A stretch of DNA of 64,000 bases from Zygaena filipendulae (taxonomy: Eukaryota > Arthropoda > Insecta > Lepidoptera > Zygaenidae), in assembly GCA_907165275.2 (NCBI GenBank), contig OU015659.1:5250501-5314500 (forward strand), in the 5' to 3' direction. The notes beneath the pieces were generated by a model. That model was not told the origin of the DNA. It did not search any database and saw nothing but the letters and a program-made list of their open reading frames with translations. The number at the start of each line of letters is the position of its first letter. The stretch's first letter is position 1. A program made the translations under genes and the position numbers. Shown here piece after piece: positions 34,146 to 45,772 of the stretch.

Positions 34146-36889
34146 TAAGAATTAAAAACAGACATAACCAAAAGCAATCTTATATTGTAGGTAGGTATAC
34201 GACTATTATTTTTCGAATATCATACAGTCCACGTTTTCTTTTATATTATCTTTATGACTAAATATAAATATAACTCTGTAGTAAATCTAAAAAAGGCCTT
34301 TACTATTTTTCAAATGAGAAATAAACAGATTGCCTCTTTTCATTGCAAAATTTATCCTCACATAAATATATAATAGCAGTGCTATTTGTTATTTCCACAA
34401 ATCTTATATTTTAAGTTGGATTTTGAACATTTTTACATATTTTAGGTATAATAAGTTTCTGTACATAGTTCACATAGTTATTTTCGAGTTCAATTCCGTT
34501 TCGTTATAGCGGAACGGTATCAAATGTAATAATTTTCCATATTTTATTTTATCTTTATATAAAGATCGTGACGCTCGGATACAACAGTATGTACAAAAGA
34601 ATTACCGCCCCCGAGTTTGAAGCAAACCAAAATCATTTCGTGTCTGCGCTCACCCTTTTTATGGCTCAGATGAATTATGGCATAAAATATTTATCTCCTT
34701 TTGGGGATATGTAACGCGTCTGCTTCTTTTTACATGATAACACGGTAAATCCCCGTTTTATTACACAACAAATAAACAAGTCCCCTTAGAGTAAAATAAC
34801 GAGACAATGAACAAGATAATAAAGAAAGTAATATAACGGTGTTCCAGATTAAATTGTTTACAAAATTAAACACCTTCGCAAACTTTTCCTACGAAACAAA
34901 TAAACAGATAAAATAAAATTAATATAGGTATTAAGTTTATGTACGAAAAGCTGAGAAAAATTGAACAACAGTTTTTATTATGTGTTTTAACATCTTGAAG
35001 AATAGAATAGCTCCTACGAAATTACATTTTCTGAGAATCGTCCGAGGCTATATAAAGCTAATGCCTTATGTACTCGTACCAACAGTATTTCAAAAACTAA
35101 TGACCGACATTACGTTGGTAAGGAACCTGATGTTACAGATGCCGCCTAATTATGAGGTGCGCATCATTTTCTTTGTGGAAACATTATGTTTAGTACTCGA
35201 GGTATTAACAAGACTTAAGCTGCGCCCGTAATAAATTGCGGGTCATCTAAAAAAACATTTGTCATGCGTCACTAATTTGTGCGAATGCGTGGTTTTCTTC
35301 GTATTTCCGTGGAGTAATCCTCAACTGTAATTTGTCAAAATTTCAACATTCCGGCGAAACCGCACCAAAGCTTTCTCCACCTTTTCTCTAAGCTGTTATG
35401 ATTAAGTCCACGCAATATTTTGTGTTACAACTGTAATAAATCTCACGTAACTATATTCAAAGGCACGTTATAACATCTGTCACTGCGTTTTTTTTTTTCT
35501 GATCCACTGAATAAATAAATCTGTAACGTATCGCTGCAATTTGCTGAAACGACGATATCGTAAATTTAATGGATCACCAAAACCTTAAATATGGTGAGGG
35601 ATATTCGTTGGCTTTTTACATTTAAAATGTTAAAATTTAAATGAAATATCACTGTAGGCACATATTTACATAGGTAGATATAGGTATTATTTACAAATCG
35701 AACTCTTAGGGTAAGCAGAACCTATATGGAGCTTCACTTGCGATCCTAAATATTTTTACTGCAAAAGGATAATTAATCTAAACATAATTGAGTTAAACGG
35801 AGCTGCAACTAGTTAAAATAGGTCTAATTCTTCATTAACAAATAATTTTATACCTCTTCGTCTCGTCTACGACTTCGCATAGTTTAATCTATGCAATATA
35901 TATAAGGCACTAAGTACAATAGTGTATAAAATTTATCTTATAACATACTAATTGTTTCCCCCTGCTATGCCCCTTCGCCCTCGTACTGTTTTTCACATTG
36001 GTGCTCGACGGTTTATGGCCAGCGTAAAGCATATACCGCCGATGCTAGATTGGAAATATTTCGCGTTTCGTAAGTTAGTTCTTTTTGCTATTTAGGCAAG
36101 TCTATAACAAGTAGGGGTTTTTCGTAATTTCCCTTAATCGTGTACAATTAATATATTTACTGCTTAAAATCAGATTGCTACAAAAAGTTAACAATAATTT
36201 TCACAGTTCCCCTATTTTGACATCTTATCGTCGGTGTGCCCTTAAACAAAGGTTTCCATATTCTTCTATCTTGGACTGTCCGTGTCCAGATTTTAACTGG
36301 TATCACTACTATCTCATCCTTCCATATTCGGATATTGCTCCATTGATCACATTTTAGTGAGCGAAATACCTTTTAATTGAAACGTTTTAGGAAAACATTG
36401 ATGTACCGCCATAATCATCTGTTAAGAAATGCTAAGAAAAAACTTGAATTTGGAACTCGCAAGACTCAGATTGCTTGAGAATCAAGGCAATTTATTGTGA
36501 AATCAAAATATGGAATTGTTTCAAAATACAAAGCCTAAAAATATTACAATATATGAAATAAATATATTTATTTCTAAAGTACCTAAGTACTTCCTCGCAT
36601 AAGTTAACTACCACTATACGTCGCGGTCGCCTCGGGCATTTGTAACTTCGACAAAGTTGACTGTCATTTTGACACAGTTCTATTTTCCTACGAACTGTAC
36701 TCGAGCAGATAAAACGATGTAACTTTGCGAAATAACGATTTAACTATTCAAAACTATTATCAAGTGTTCGTCGTTATAATTTGATTAATATATCTTCACT
36801 GGTATATTTGCACCCAGCTAGATTATTCACACTTTTTGAATTTTGAAGTCTTTGTTTCATAGATTTCTACATGCGATATTATGACCAAT
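34146..36889. other. Gene-free region
   Basis: AT-rich. Frames at 34980-35231 and 36175-36357 show no domain. No clear transposon ends. Some CpG enrichment near 35300-35400. Confidence 0.35.
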
Positions 36890-37102
36890 TGACCATATTT
36901 AAAAATTTCTGCTGCTAAATATCCAAAACCACCAGTCACCATGCCAAATTTCATTCATAATTCATCCAATGCTATTGTATTTTAATGATGCGTGTTTAAA
37001 TAAACCGGCAAATAGGTCAAAAATATTTTACTGCTATATGTTATGTAAAAATATTTATTCCTGCATCAGAATTACTTTCGCATTTATAATATTAGTATAG
37101 AG
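36890..37102 (-). mobile_element. Helitron-like 5' part
   Basis: On the minus strand it begins TCTATACTAATATTATAAATG then CGAAAGTAA at 37102. ATGAATGAAATTTGGCATGG is further on. The 3' hairpin is missing. Confidence 0.5.
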
Positions 37103-37184
37103 ATTCATAACTGACCTTATAATAACCGATAAGTAATAAACTGATAATAATCTTCCATGGTAATAAAAATGATAACGAATTACA

Positions 37185-37300
37185 AATTGAACCAATTGCG
37201 AACTGGACCTATTAGGGGTTGGACCTATTGCGAACTGGACGATTGGCTAATTGGATGACTTGCGAACTGGGCGATTCGACCATATGCGAAACGGACGTAA
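37185..37300 (+). repeat. Degenerate minisatellite of GCGAACTGGAC phrases
   Basis: TTGCGAACTGGAC occurs at 37197 and 37228, TTGCGAACTGGGC at 37260 and ATGCGAAACGGAC at 37284 (steps 31, 32 and 24). Between them are further variants such as ATTGG and GGACC. Confidence 0.65.
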
Positions 37301-38709
37301 TGGGCCTAAACGATACATTTATGTATTAACTCATACGTCTATACACAATGTGTAATGTCTAACTTATAGATGTACATGTTTCACATGCTTACCTAATTCT
37401 CCCAGTTTCAGTCACTCTACATTGTGTAGGTATGTCACCACAAAAGTCATCATAAGTTTAATTTAAATCAATCCATTAGTTTTCTATGAAGCGTGTTCAA
37501 AGAAAAAACGTTGAAAATTGAGTATACTTAAGTATTTATTTGCGTTGGGTGTCTTTGCAACGGAATAAAGTTATTTTCCCTTATTTGTTTCCTATAGACT
37601 GTTTACACGTTCCGATCCTACTTAATCCAATTTATTCGATTTTCAAACACCGTAAAAAATTTAAAGTTCAAAATTTAGTTTTGACTTAAGACTTTCAACG
37701 ACTTTAATTCGAGGCAAAATAATGATACTAGTAAGTATGACGTTTTTTAAATTGATTTCTCAAAAAATTATTAACCAATACTTTTGCAGAAGTGAATCTA
37801 CCGTCAGCGCTAGCTAATAAGTAATACCTAGATATATTAGGTACCTATAATCATTATAATTTTTACTTTCATATGCTGGTACCTCCAAAATCGGATAAAT
37901 CGGATAGATAGGATCGGAGCGTGTAAACCAGGTCCAACCTGAATAGACGGCACGTGAACGTTTTAAATTGTGAGTCAATGAAACAGCGCCTCATTTGTTG
38001 ATGGTTAATTTATGCGCAACGTTGTTAACAAAACAAACGTTTGTCGAACATCGCAAGCTGAAGACGAAACCTTTGGCCTTTGTTACGCCAACACTGTTTG
38101 CAGCAGGTAAAGTTCCTAGTCCGTAGATACGTGTCCAGAATCCCGCCCACATCAACCTAACTCTAGTTTACACAGCCGATTTGAAACCCCGACGCACATC
38201 TGGAGGCGTTTATAAAGCTCTTTCCAAAGGATTTGAAAGGAAATCTTCATATTAGGTACACAGACAGCCTAAGTGATTATTTCCATTACATACAAACAAT
38301 GTGCTAGGCTGGGCAGCCTTTTGGCAAGAAAGGTTTTTTTATACCAAATTTTTAGTTTTATGCCAAAAAAACGTTCTTTATTTCTTTCTGATAGCGTAGC
38401 GTATTCTCTAAAACCCTTTACCGCGGGTTTTCCCGCTTGAATTCCGTGTTTCTCCCGGGAATGCCGTATGGTGAAATCCAGCAGACAACATTCTGTTGTT
38501 CAGTGTTCAGTGTTAAATTTCACCCAATTAGGTATCCGATCCAATTCAGACATCTCCACAAAAAGTCACATTCACATATTTTCAAAATGGATGGATATGT
38601 GAATGCATATTATGATATGCAAAAGAACCATTGTACATAACGCTTTTGGTCTTACATTTCCTCTAGCTTCATTATTTTCAGCTATACGAATTGATTAATT
38701 ATTTTAAAA
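37301..38709. other. Gene-free region
   Basis: A worn Helitron-type hairpin (CCGCGGGTTTTCCCGC) near 38420 is the only repeat end. No protein-like frame. Confidence 0.35.
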
Positions 38710-38947
38710 TCTATACATATAAAATGCTTTGTCCTGAATGACTGATGGATCATCGCACAGTCTAAACCGCTGATCGTAGAGACCTGAAACTCGGAGGGTG
38801 TGTTTCTTGTATAACATAGGCATCCGATAAGAAAGAATTTTTGAAAATTCAACCCCTAAGAGGATGAAAAGGGGCTGCAAAGTTTGTATGGAACAATTTT
38901 GCGGGAACTTTGAAATTATCACGGATGAAACCGCGCGAGACAGCTAG
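38710..38947 (+). mobile_element. Helitron-like, AAAATGCTTTGTCC subtype, complete
   Basis: TCTATACATATAAAATGC to GATGAAACCGCGCGAGACAG, CTAG 38944-38947. Full-length reference for this subtype (238 bp). Confidence 0.88.
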
Positions 38948-40560
38948 TAGTCATAGATATAGGAAACTAGTTGTAGCTTACAATAGATATAGTAAACAAA
39001 TAAACAATACATTAAGTTAGTAAAATACTATATTTTGATTCATTATTTTAATTTGAAAAATTGATCTATTTAATGTGTTTCATTAATATTAATATATCGT
39101 ATCGTAGACCATAGGGAGAGTGCGTTTATATCCTCCTAACAGATTCTAATATTCACGAGGCTTTCTGTTATGGCCATTACGGTAGAACAACCGCCAAAAT
39201 TTAATAAGGGTTAAACAGAAGGGTCAACAGTTAAACTTGAATAATGTCCTCTAAGGGCGTGCACAGTTTCATGTACAAAGCGACGGAAACAAAATCTAAT
39301 ATTTCATGTAAAAACACTGGCCAGTATTTGTGGAGAGAGAAAAAAAATACACGAGCAACTCTCGGGAATAAATATATTTCATTGAACTTTGTTGTCATCA
39401 TATCTCCACAAACCCTGAGGGAAAAGGGGATCTTTTGAAAATGTTATCGAGGCGGCACGAAATACTGTGTTGCCAACAATGAAAATAGCTGGGTTCTTTC
39501 GTCACTGCTGTAAGATAAGATTGTAATGTAACTATAACTTTTATTATAGATAACGTGAGATTACCTTTTTAGTCCATGAAAGAAATCGAGCACGGCTGGC
39601 TTTATGAATGCTCGGGCACGTATAGCGTATTCGCCGTTTGAATTGAACGTTTTATTCCGAATGTTTATAAATAGATATTATCTAGTATTCAAATAAAGAA
39701 TCTTAACATAGTTGGTTGTTTGTACACGTATTCTGAAGTTTAACGAAGTAAGTAGATGAGGTAAGAACTCGTATTTACCTACACTTTCGCACCTAAACAA
39801 AAAGTCCGGCTGGCGGGTTTACTTCATTTTGTAAGGATTTACCTGACAAAGTTACCCTGTGAAGGAGCCGCCGCTGTTTATTTAAACAGACTGACGCCGC
39901 AGTAAATTCCGGCTCTGATTATTCACGAAATTTAACACAATAAAAGAGTACTGGTGTGAAATTGACCGACAAATTCTTTATATCGAATTCGTAGCCTATA
40001 TCTAACGGGAATACCTTTCCGGGGGCATAATATTCGGACGCCTTACCCCTTTTTCTTTGTTATGTTAATATCTGTGTCTGCCGAAAGTTTGCCAACAAAT
40101 ATTCCCACAGCGCCGATCCATTAGAAAATGAAAGAACATTTGCTTGGACAAAACAAATGCTAGGTAGGTCGCACAAGTCATGTCGCGCGACAGCGACACT
40201 CTGCGACGCCCGTAATGACATTAGGTACACCCAGAAATTTGTTGTTTGCACAACAATGTTGATATTAGTTTAGGACTAATGATTCATTTGGGACCTCTTG
40301 AATTACAACCTGTAACGTCACATTGCCTTCTACCGGATGTCAACAAATTATCCTTATTTTTGAAATCGCTTTCGATTTACGCTACGTGACAAGGGTAGGT
40401 AATGACGTAGATCTGCGTCGTAAATGCGAATATTTTATGATGAAAATGTTGTAATAATAGCTGTTTACAATATGTTTTAGCAAGTTATTTATTCCCACGA
40501 TAATTCCGGGATTAAACTATGTCATTCTCTGTACCTAACCTCAAGAACGTGTTTGTTTAA
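38948..40560. other. Gene-free region with one GC-rich stretch
   Basis: 40050-40230 is single-copy and CpG-rich (GTCGCGCGACAGCGACAC). A Helitron remnant (CCCACGATAATTCCGGGATT) lies at about 40478-40555. No gene supported. Confidence 0.3.
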
Positions 40561-40797
40561 CCGCCGCACTCAGAGTCGACTTTAATGATTACTTAGTTAA
40601 GTATAGATTTTTAAAACAAAACTGCCGCAATCAGACAAGTTTAATAAATTAATGTTAATTGGCATTTAACTAATTAAGTTACATCTCATTAAATACCAAT
40701 TAACAGTAATTTACTGAACGTCTCTGATTGCGGCAGTTTTGTTTTAAAAATCTATACTTAACTAAGTAATCATTAAAGTCGACTCTGAGTGCGGCGG
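40561..40797. mobile_element. 237-bp palindromic MITE, PIF/Harbinger-like, inverted copy
   Basis: Same length and sequence family as 16056-16292, but its asymmetric centre is reversed. Flanked by TAA on both sides (40558-40560, 40798-40800). Confidence 0.88.
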
Positions 40798-41667
40798 TAA
40801 GTAGCTAAGGCATGTAAAATTAACAGACAGACATGAGAAAGACAGACAGAGTGACGCTTCTATTACAATATTATTTATTTATATATTTAAACTTTATGCA
40901 CATTATGGAACAAAAGGCGGAGTTAGTGTCACAGTGGCATTCTCTGCCAGTATGGATTTTCACAGGAGCAAGATGTGAACGATTCCTATTTTACATTCGT
41001 GCGTTAAGTGCAGTTTATATTATAATACCTATAGGTCAAAAGGGCAACAGGACAAAAAACTTGCACTGGCAATCGGAACGGTCGAGCCAGACACGCAAAC
41101 AGACACGCTTTTAGAAATAACTCCGAACTATCCACTCCATGTCATTCTTTCTTTGACTGGAATAAAAGTAAAAAATGAAAACAATATTCAAATACGTCCA
41201 GTAAAAACGCGTGACTGTAGGTAGATTTAGCACTGATTTTGACTTGCAAACAATAATCATGACTAGGTACTCCGATTGGAATTTTTCAGAAAATATTTCA
41301 CGTACTGACTCGGCTTTTTACATAGGTACTATATGTATGTATATACTGACAGTGAATGCATTGGGGTTCGCCAAAAAGCTGCACTTATTGACAGCACGGT
41401 TTTGTGTGTGTGTAAGTGGAAAAGTGCATCAAGCTAAAAAACTTATGCGATGAAGACTATTTCGTTCGGAATCAGGTATAGCGCCACTGAGCAAATAATC
41501 ATTATATTTTAAGAGTCGGCACTTTCATACTAATCGCTGAAATCTATGAAAGCATTTTGTGCCAACCTTAACCTTACCCAATGTAAGACGCGGTCAGGGG
41601 GATTGCGGTATTCCAAATTTGGTAAGGAAGTTATTGCATAAATCCATAGTAATTTTTGCTTCAAGGC

Positions 41668-41712
41668 AGTGTCGATGGGCTGGGTAGCGCTATGTGATAA
41701 TGTCATAAAAAA
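41668..41712 (+). repeat. Retroelement tail fragment
   Basis: GATGGGCTGGGTAGCGCTAT then GTGATAATGTC recalls the tail at 10118-10195. Confidence 0.3.
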
Positions 41713-41784
41713 ATGTTCTAGTTGATTCCTTCTCTCCAGCCTTATCTGTTTTACTTGAAACAGCACGGGCAGCATTGTTTAGCA

Positions 41785-42185
41785 CGATTGCGGCGCGAGG
41801 AAGACGTCAGAACTCAATCTGCTATTCATACAAACGCGCACGTCGTCCCGTCTTCAGGAACGTAGGTTTCCACAACAGTCGGTGAACACGGAACGTTACG
41901 CTATGTTAATTTCACAATTCACGGACAAAATCAACGCGGAGTTTGAACGCCCGTCGGGGATTTCGAGACGGGCGACGTTTGTAAACTTATCTCGTTTTCT
42001 CGTTAGCGGGATAAGCGAGCCTTCTGAATACGTAAACGTGTCATTCATGATTAAGGGACCGTCACGGTGGATGTTGACAAAAACACTACGCCGAGGCATC
42101 GATTCGCCCCAATGTTGCTAATGAACACTAATTATCCCGACCAATGAACATTTTGTTACGAAATCGCTCGTCACAATTCTCTATA
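41785..42185. other. GC-rich single-copy island, candidate conserved non-coding element
   Basis: About 400 bp without repeat ends and with many CpGs. Frames on both strands (41882-42121 plus, 41896-42099 minus) mirror each other and lack domains. A Helitron remnant lies at 42247-42293. Confidence 0.3.
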
Positions 42186-42359
42186 CGCATTGCTTTACTG
42201 TATAGTTAATAGTATATTTACTGCTGCTGGAATGAATTTACTTTCTTACTAGGTGTTCCAGCGGGAAATTCGGGACAAAATTACCCTATGTACATTTATT
42301 ATTATTATTATATATATTATATCTATCCCTACTCTTGATTTTATTTATTTCCTACTATC

Positions 42360-42660
42360 AGTTTACCCAACAAAAATAGGCTTTCAATCGACGATAGAAA
42401 GTTTTGTCATTCTTTTCATTCTTTAAATCTGTGGGGACCTGCTCGTAGTATGTAAGACAAACTACTCTCGGGTTTTTGATTGCCAATTCCGTGCTTCGTG
42501 ATACAGCTTTTCTGCACTACGAAGATTCCGCCCACCACCGATATATCTATCTCAAATATGTACAGCGAGCATAACGTCACGATTCCTTGCTGTTTAAAAA
42601 AGTTCCTATACGAGTCTCATGGCTAGACTCCCGCGACTATCCTTAGTGCACGTTTGTGAA
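42360..42660 (-). pseudogene. LINE ORF2 C-terminal relic (CR1/Jockey-like)
   Basis: Translated on the minus strand, two frames together give a recognisable ORF2 tail: an LYIFE-type segment (FKQQGIVTLCSLYIFEI), a YHEARNWQSKTRE segment, then YYEQVPTDLKNEKNDKTFYR followed by RLKAYF. This order (LYIFE, a histidine/arginine-rich stretch, then V/LPxDLKN..FxxxLKAYF) is typical at the end of CR1- and Jockey-clade reverse-transcriptase proteins after the catalytic core. Frameshifts and a stop break it, and no upstream RT domain remains. Poly(A) tail and target duplication were not found. Confidence 0.6.
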
Positions 42661-42753
42661 GGACGAATTTTAAAAAACAAATTATTATGCACCTTGCTCA
42701 AAGTTGATAATTATTTTGTATTGCTTAAGCACCTATTTACCTCTAGACTTATG

Positions 42754-42786
42754 ATGATAACAATACAATAACTGTATTGTTATCAT
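42754..42786. repeat. Perfect 14-bp hairpin
   Basis: ATGATAACAATACA, loop ATAAC, then the exact complement. Just upstream of the LINE relic on its coding strand's 3' side. Confidence 0.65.
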
Positions 42787-43107
42787 TTATTGATTATACG
42801 TAGTTATACCAAAATGTATCTATTATTAGCTAGTAACTTGTGGAAACGTAGTGGATTGTACATTGACTTATAGTTATACTGTATATCGAGTTGTAGTATA
42901 TAATGTACGATTGTTTGTTTTCCCAAATAAAATAAAATACTCGTTGGTGGCCAGTAGAGTTACCCCACAACATAATACCGTATGCCATCACGGAATAGAA
43001 ATGTGCAAAATACCTATACCTGACGTATGATAGCCTTCGAAACCAACGGGCGTAGTCTACGTAAGGCATATGCAGCACTACTTGGTTTGGCACAAAGTGC
43101 CTGAATG

Positions 43108-43275
43108 TGGGATTTCCGTGACTGACTAACTAATTCATTAACGCTCAGCCTGAATTGGGTCTAGTAACTTGTAATTTTGCACAAGGCTTCATTTCATAAT
43201 GTACCTACCTGAAGCACTGAGAAAGGGTTTTTGGAAATTCAATTCTCAAGAGGGTGAAAGTTTGTGTGGAAATGC
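43108..43275 (+). mobile_element. Helitron-like body fragment
   Basis: CTCAGCCTGAATTGGGTCTA ... GGGTTTTTGGAAATTCAATT is a sister version of the AAAATGCTTTGTCC subtype. Ends missing. Confidence 0.45.
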
Positions 43276-43344
43276 CCACTGTTGGTTAAGAAGTTAGTCA
43301 TGAAATCGGTATTTGGGCTGTTCTTTTCAGTTAAAGACACATGT

Positions 43345-43425
43345 GATTACACCATTGGTCTCTTGGTTACAGAAACTGACTGCTACGCTACATGTCACAG
43401 GTTCGATCCCGGGTTCTACATTAGA
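43345..43425 (+). repeat. tRNA-like SINE head relic
   Basis: GGTCTCTTGGTTACAG followed 30-40 bases later by CAGGTTCGATCCCGGG looks like A-box and B-box promoter elements of a tRNA-derived SINE. No paired acceptor stem is present, so a functional tRNA is unlikely. Confidence 0.4.
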
Positions 43426-43460
43426 ACACGATTTAAAAAAATATTCAAAGACAACAATCT

Positions 43461-43697
43461 TCTACACATATAAAATGCTTTGTCCTGAATGACTGATGGA
43501 TCAACGCACAGCCTAAACAGCTGATCGTACAGACCTGAAAGTTGGAAGGCGTGTTCTTTGTATGAATTAGGCATCCGGTAAGAAAGGATTTTTAAATATT
43601 CAACCCCTAAGGGGATAAAAAGGGGTTGCAAAGTTTGTATGAAACAATTCCGCGGGAACTGCGAAATTATCGCGGGTGAAACCGTGCGGTATATGTA
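43461..43697 (+). mobile_element. Helitron-like, AAAATGCTTTGTCC subtype
   Basis: TCTACACATATAAAATGC to GCGGGTGAAACCGTGCGG. CTAG is lost and replaced by a hairpin TATATGTAAGGT...ACCTTACATATA (43690-43731). Confidence 0.78.
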
Positions 43698-43859
43698 AGG
43701 TGGTTTGTTCAAGGCAACCTTACATATATTAATTAGTTGGGTTTTTTTATATTCAAATGTAAAGTTATAAAGGGGTGAGGCTGCAGGATAGTTATATGAT
43801 ACATTATATTTTAGTACGTATACTCATATTGGATACATCCTAAAACGTATCTGTAATTT

Positions 43860-44240
43860 GACGCCCGACGTGGGTTCACCGACATCAATTAACGCAGCCG
43901 CTGTAGCAACGGGCGGGCCGATAAGCCACCATGGAAAATAAATAGCGATATCAAGCGATTTGTAGGGTGCGCGTATAACTCAGGATGAAGCCCACGAGAA
44001 GTTTGAGGAGCGTATCATTGGCATCCCGGAGCGTGGTAAACGACCCCGAAAATTGCTCGCAATTTATTTGGTTCAAGGGTGACCCCGGAATAAATAGGAG
44101 GACGAGACGTTTGTCACTCAATATATTATTTACCCGCGGACAATGTCGGTGCGACCTACAAACAGTCACGTCGTGAATACCAATATTAACAATTCAAAGC
44201 GACCTACATTATGTGACGGGAAGATCTGTGGGATGTGACG
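43860..44240. other. GC-rich single-copy island
   Basis: No repeat ends and frequent CpG. Opposed 63- and 72-codon frames without domains. Decayed coding or regulatory sequence, cannot be told apart here. Confidence 0.3.
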
Positions 44241-45461
44241 AGGTGACGAGTTGAAGACAAGGGTTATCTTATGGGCAGCCGTCATTGGCATTGTCGTAAT
44301 TTTGTCATTTTAATTTCAAAGTTTCTTTTAGATAAAAATATGTGATATTTATGTGTTAGTTGGAATGGCATTGTAGGCATGAAGAAAGTTGTACATAAGT
44401 GGCGAGTGTTTTCGTTGAATATCTTTTTTTTGTAATACAGACAAATGTAAACGACATTTCGTATTATAAGCTTTAAAAGCTCATCGTAGCCTTCTGTAAT
44501 TTTGGTAATCCGCTATTCTGACTATTAAAAGTTTACCCAAAATAATTTATCTTCGTATAAGTACAACATGTAACTACATGTAAACTACATGTTGTACTGC
44601 ATAGTGTAAGTGATTCCCTTTTTAAAATTGAAAAATTCCGTGTCTAAGCGTGCTTCCGTGTCTATAGATATAATTTATCATCTGAATATATAAGAGGACT
44701 GCGTCTGTTTGAACATGCAATGGAAATAAATAACGTGACGGAACGAAACTTATTGTCATTAAAAATTAACTATTGTTTAATAAAAATATTGTTAAATAAA
44801 CTTATTGTCTATGCACACGTCGCACGGGAGCTAATGGACAGATTTGAATAAATCTCGTAACAAAGTCAACATAATATATGGGTATTACATACTCAATGAA
44901 TGCTTTTTAACTAGAAATTATAAATGATATCATATTTTGTGTTCCCCGTTCACAAACGATCGGCAAAGCAATTTATAGATAACGTAATATACTGTAATAC
45001 AAAAGACAAAGTGCATTGTGTTGGGTGCTCGCACATTGGAAATCAATAGCTACAATTTGACTCCGCTGTGGTCACAGTTCAAATCTAACCTAATCTAGTA
45101 CCTACATCGGATACTTGTAAATACTTGTAAAGAGTTTTCGATGCAATTCCTAAATTCAAGCGCACGAAACCGCGGGTACACAGGTATTTACTGTTTTCTT
45201 CCATCCAATTTTCTCAGCCTCACCACGACAGGTTCGTGCTAGCGTCTACTTTACAGTTTATTTAGGATACTCCTGGCCTCGCTCGTCCCGAACACGGTAA
45301 TCCTTTGTCTGCTCCACTTATCTCCGGCGAACAAGAGCAACTCACTAATTTATTAGTCAACTTGTGCAATAGGCGGATGCCTGCGACAGTAAATTCGCAT
45401 AAAACTTTCATTCTCCTTACTTATAGGCGAGGTCACGCTCACGAATTTGACTGGATTAATA
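44241..45461. other. Gene-free flank of the LTR element
   Basis: AT-rich, no ORF of note. A Helitron hairpin remnant (GCACGAAACCGCGGGTACAC) lies near 45160. Confidence 0.35.
44560..44598. repeat. 13-bp perfect hairpin
   Basis: AGTACAACATGTA and its complement, 13-base spacer that itself contains ACTACATGTA. Confidence 0.55.
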
Positions 45462-45772
45462 TGTAAAGAAAAAGAGGTCCTCTAGTTAACTATACTTTTA
45501 TTCTCACTATTATAGCTATTACAACCGCACATATACTATATATACAATAGAGATAGAACACTTATTATGACCACTTAAGTCGAGCAGAGTAACTGGAATG
45601 AAGCTCTTCTGTGCTGACACTAGTATTTATACCCACAACCCCACCAACAATTGTGGGCGTACACTACTTTAATTTATCAAATGGGAATGAGGGTACCGAC
45701 TAAATAACAATGTTGCCATGACATAATGCTAGAATTCCCTGAAATAAGGAAAGACTAATAGAAAACATGACA
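45462..45772 (-). repeat. 3' LTR of the LARD-like element (left copy)
   Basis: Base-for-base the same as 52251-52561 on reading. The sequence next to it inside the element (from 45773) should be the polypurine tract on the minus strand but is only weakly purine-rich (GGATGGCCGAA). The junction motif ACATGACATTCGG recurs about 300 bp further in, at 46067-46079. Confidence 0.85.

Noticed and set aside
34980..35231. 83-codon plus-strand frame
   Set aside because: No domain, signal or splice context; composition typical of random AT-rich DNA.
43345..43425. Possible functional tRNA gene
   Set aside because: A- and B-box-like words are present but acceptor and anticodon stems do not pair. Kept only as a SINE relic.
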